DNA from: an uncultured Collinsella sp.
Lineage (GTDB): Bacteria > Actinomycetota > Coriobacteriia > Coriobacteriales > Coriobacteriaceae
NCBI GenBank assembly: GCA_900549335.1
Contig: UROJ01000102.1
Span: 1-5,715 of the forward strand
Direction: 5' to 3'
DNA length: 5,715 bases
The notes beneath the pieces are model-generated. The model saw nothing but the letters and a program-made list of their open reading frames with translations. It was not told the origin of the DNA and made no database searches. Positions 4,197 to 5,715 of this stretch are shown piece after piece (the first letter of the stretch is position 1; each line of letters begins with the position of its first letter). Both the position numbers and the translations under genes were made by a program.

Positions 4197-4216
4197 GATG
4201 TTTTTAAATAGCTACT
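4192..4216. repeat. Right copy of the 25-bp direct repeat
   Basis: TTGGGGATGTTTTTAAAT and the following bases match 2580-2604 at 21 of 25 positions. The stop codon of the damaged minus-strand regulator (4212-4214) lies inside this copy, so the repeat family reaches into the end of that gene. This may mean the gene's original 3' end was altered by the repeat. Confidence 0.5.
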
Positions 4217-4774
4217 TGAGCCCGGGGAGGCGGGTGTAGGGGAATGAACGCTCTAGGAATTCGGCGCAGCGGGCGTAGTCTTTGGCGAAGTAGCTGCTGT
4301 AAAGCGAATCGAGCACGTATTGCACGGCGATGTGGCTCGCGAACTGCGTGATGCGATGCGTCATGCTCTCGTGGTCGCTCACCGTGAGATAGGCGGCAAA
4401 GCCGGGGTGAATGCGCGCGCAATAAGGCGTGCCGATGACGATGACCGGGACATGCCGACTGCTGAGGATCGGCAAGATGCCCTTGAGGTTGGGGGCAAGG
4501 CCGCTGTAGGAGATGACGATTGCCGCATGGTCGGGACCCGAGGCGAGCGCCGTTCGCACCTGGGCCTCGACACCGTCGTGGCACGTCGCGCTTTTACCGG
4601 CGGAGAGCAGGCGATCGCGGAACATTCCCGCTGGATAGAGGTTGTGCGAGCCGTGTAGATGTCGACCTGTCGGGCGTTCGCGATGAGCTTGGCGGCATGG
4701 TCAAGTTGCGTGGGGTCGAGCAGCTCCTGCGTTTCGGCCAGCGTGGTCTGGTAGAGCCCCTCCATGCGCTCCAT
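4212..4774 (-). pseudogene. RpiR-family sugar-responsive regulator remnant (SIS domain), frameshifted
   Basis: RpiR-type regulators have an N-terminal helix-turn-helix and a C-terminal SIS domain that binds sugar phosphates. Only the linker and SIS part are readable. From 4774 down to about 4650 one frame gives MERMEGLYQTTLAETQELLD and then ARQVDIYTA, the start of a SIS fold. A second frame continues with SHNLYPAGMFRDRL, the hallmark AAIVISYSGLAPNLKGIL, and VSDHESMTHRITQFASHIAVQYVLDSL, ending at 4212. One missing base around 4648-4653 (near ACGGCTCG on the minus strand) explains the switch. The DNA-binding domain is absent in frame. A stub MSISFASRFDKLS, starting at 4829 in another frame, resembles an RpiR N-terminus and suggests an internal deletion as well. 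An internal Met at 4625 is not a likely true start. It faces away from the EIIA gene and may once have regulated it. Confidence 0.75.
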
Positions 4775-4873
4775 AACCTGCGCAGGCGATACTCAGCTTA
4801 TCGAACCGCGATGCAAAGGAGATGCTCATCCCACGAGCACTACCGGGAAGGGCTCGCGATTCGAGTCCCCACC

Positions 4874-4902
4874 TTAGCATTTGAACCATTTGGCACTATA
4901 AT
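4874..4902 (+). promoter_or_regulatory. Promoter of the EIIA gene
   Basis: TTAGCA (4874-4879) and a perfect TATAAT (4897-4902) are separated by 17 bp, giving a good housekeeping-sigma promoter. Transcription would start near 4909, leaving a leader of about 43 nt before the ATG. Downstream, GCGCA and TGCGC (4915-4919, 4926-4930) form a small dyad that might be an operator, though this is weak. Confidence 0.75.
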
Positions 4903-4951
4903 CACCATAGGTATGCGCATAACGTTGCGCTTAATCAAGAGGAGAAAACGT

Positions 4952-5488
4952 ATGGGTCTGTTTGACATGTTCAAGAAGAAGGCTGAGCCCGCGGCTGCCG
5001 CTGCTCCGTCCTCCATCTCTGCTTCTGCCGGCGCCGACGTGCTGTGCTCACCCGTCAAGGGCAAGGTCATCAAGATGGCCGACGTGCCCGATCCCGTCTT
5101 TGGCGGCGAGGTCCTGGGCAAGGGCTGCGCCGTGTGGCCCGAGGACGATCTGGTCTACGCTCCCTGCGACGGCAAGGTGACCGTCACCATGGGTCACGCC
5201 GTGGGCCTGCAGTCCGATAGCGGCATCGAGGTTCTGGTGCACGTTGGCGTCGATACCGTCAACATGAACGGCGACGGCTTCGAGGGCTTCGTCAAGGCCG
5301 ACGACGTCGTGAAGGCCGGCCAGCCCATGCTCAAGATCGACCGTGCCAAAATCGCTGCCGCCGGTTACAAGGACTGCGTCGTCGTGGCCGTGTCCAACAC
5401 CGCCGAGTTTGCCGATGTCGAGCTCGCCGTCGAGGCCGACTCCGCTGTCGCCGCCGGTGACGCCATCGTTAAGGTCGTCCGCAAGTAA
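4952..5488 (+). CDS. crr: PTS glucose-type EIIA component (EIIA-Glc, Crr-like)
   Basis: This cytosolic phosphocarrier takes phosphate from HPr and passes it to the EIIB domain of a glucose- or sugar-specific permease. In many bacteria it also signals sugar status. It has 178 residues, close to the 169 of E. coli Crr, so it is a free-standing domain and not fused to EIIBC. The start MGLFDMFKKK closely resembles the amphipathic membrane-touching tail of E. coli Crr (MGLFDKLKS). An Ala/Pro/Ser linker (11-28) leads to the beta-sandwich (SPVKGKVIKMADVPDPVFGG, 33-52). The two active-site histidines are H82 (TMGHAVGLQSDSG) and the phosphorylated H97 (VLVHVGVDTV). ATG at 4952 is chosen for the AGGAG at 4940-4944, 7 nt upstream; the frame is open back to 4520 without coding character. 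Its permease partner is not in the window. The gene symbol rests on similarity. Confidence 0.94.
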   Translation: MGLFDMFKKKAEPAAAAAPSSISASAGADVLCSPVKGKVIKMADVPDPVFGGEVLGKGCAVWPEDDLVYAPCDGKVTVTMGHAVGLQSDSGIEVLVHVGVDTVNMNGDGFEGFVKADDVVKAGQPMLKIDRAKIAAAGYKDCVVVAVSNTAEFADVELAVEADSAVAAGDAIVKVVRK

Positions 5489-5511
5489 ACTGCGGCAACA
5501 TAAGGATGTGC

Positions 5512-5545
5512 AAAGGTGGTCGGGTTTTCCGGCCACCTTTTTTAT
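5512..5545 (+). terminator. Intrinsic terminator of the EIIA gene
   Basis: AAAGGTGGTCGG (5512-5523) pairs with CCGGCCACCTTT (5529-5540), with one wobble, around a GTTTT loop. It is followed by TTTATT, continuing the T run. It begins 24 bp after the stop codon and is a textbook rho-independent signal. Confidence 0.92.
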
Positions 5546-5573
5546 TGCACCGCGGGGAAGCGTTTTATTGCAC
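5540..5573. repeat. Short direct repeat after the terminator
   Basis: TTTTATTGCAC occurs at 5540-5550 and again at 5563-5573, a 23-bp step. The first copy overlaps the T tail of the terminator. It may be a slippage or duplication scar. No function is apparent. Confidence 0.35.
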
Positions 5574-5629
5574 GTTGGGCGGGCTTGCAAACCGTTCGGA
5601 CGCTAAAACGAACCGACCGCGCCTTCGCG

Positions 5630-5659
5630 TTGCCGAGGGTGTTCATAAGTGGATAGTAT
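5630..5659 (+). promoter_or_regulatory. Weak candidate promoter for a gene beyond the window
   Basis: TTGCCG (5630-5635) and TAGTAT (5654-5659) with an 18-bp spacer resemble a promoter at four of six positions in each hexamer. The last 130 bp of the window contain no recognised coding region, so a rightward gene may start just outside. This is tentative. Confidence 0.2.
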
Positions 5660-5715
5660 GGGCTTACTTATTACAACGTGCGCTGCGTCTGGGAAGCGCG
5701 GTGCCGCTCATTGGG

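Noticed and set aside
4056..4216. CRISPR array or tRNA in the repeat-rich block
   Set aside because: The repeats are few, inverted and unevenly spaced without unique spacers, and no cloverleaf can be drawn.
4520..4951. Upstream extension of the EIIA gene in frame
   Set aside because: It runs antisense to the regulator remnant and across the consensus promoter. ATG at 4952 has the ribosome site and the Crr-like N-terminus.

Overview
The window looks like a chromosomal segment of a moderately high-GC actinobacterium, most likely a Coriobacteriia gut species such as Collinsella. This is inferred from codon use, the gene set and the intergenic repeats; no single marker gene proves it. Three intact host or mobile genes, one intact regulator and one decayed regulator are visible.

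Layout. At 1-230 there is no supported gene, only a widely spaced 22-nt inverted repeat. A LacI-family repressor runs leftward (1241-231), with a palindrome over its probable start of transcription. A 468-bp intergenic stretch follows, holding a second LacI-type palindrome and, further right, an attenuator-like hairpin. Then comes pyrE (1710-2390, orotate phosphoribosyltransferase), a strong terminator and a 100-bp nested palindrome. From 2580 to 4216 lies repeat-rich DNA split by an IS110-family element. Beyond it are a frameshifted, N-terminally damaged RpiR/SIS-type sugar regulator on the minus strand (4774-4212) and a free-standing glucose-type PTS EIIA gene (4952-5488) with a consensus promoter and a clear terminator.

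The most interesting part is the IS110 element (about 2646-4055, visibly richer in G+C than its surroundings). Its 250-bp left end can be read as a complete bridge RNA: a 5' hairpin, a target-binding loop and a donor-binding loop. All four guide segments can be matched by eye to this element's own junctions: left target GAACGTC, right target CCCAA, left donor ATAGGAA and right donor TTAC, around a CA core. This fixes the element ends and predicts the empty site. The short right end carries a consensus -35 (TTGACA) that would face a -10-like TACAGT in the left end only when the element is a circle.

Functionally, pyrE serves pyrimidine synthesis. The EIIA protein serves sugar uptake and signalling, and the neighbouring RpiR remnant suggests a former sugar-responsive control gene. 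The LacI repressor probably controls itself and possibly an unseen sugar operon. The IS110 element is an independent passenger that landed in a palindromic host repeat containing its target sequence.
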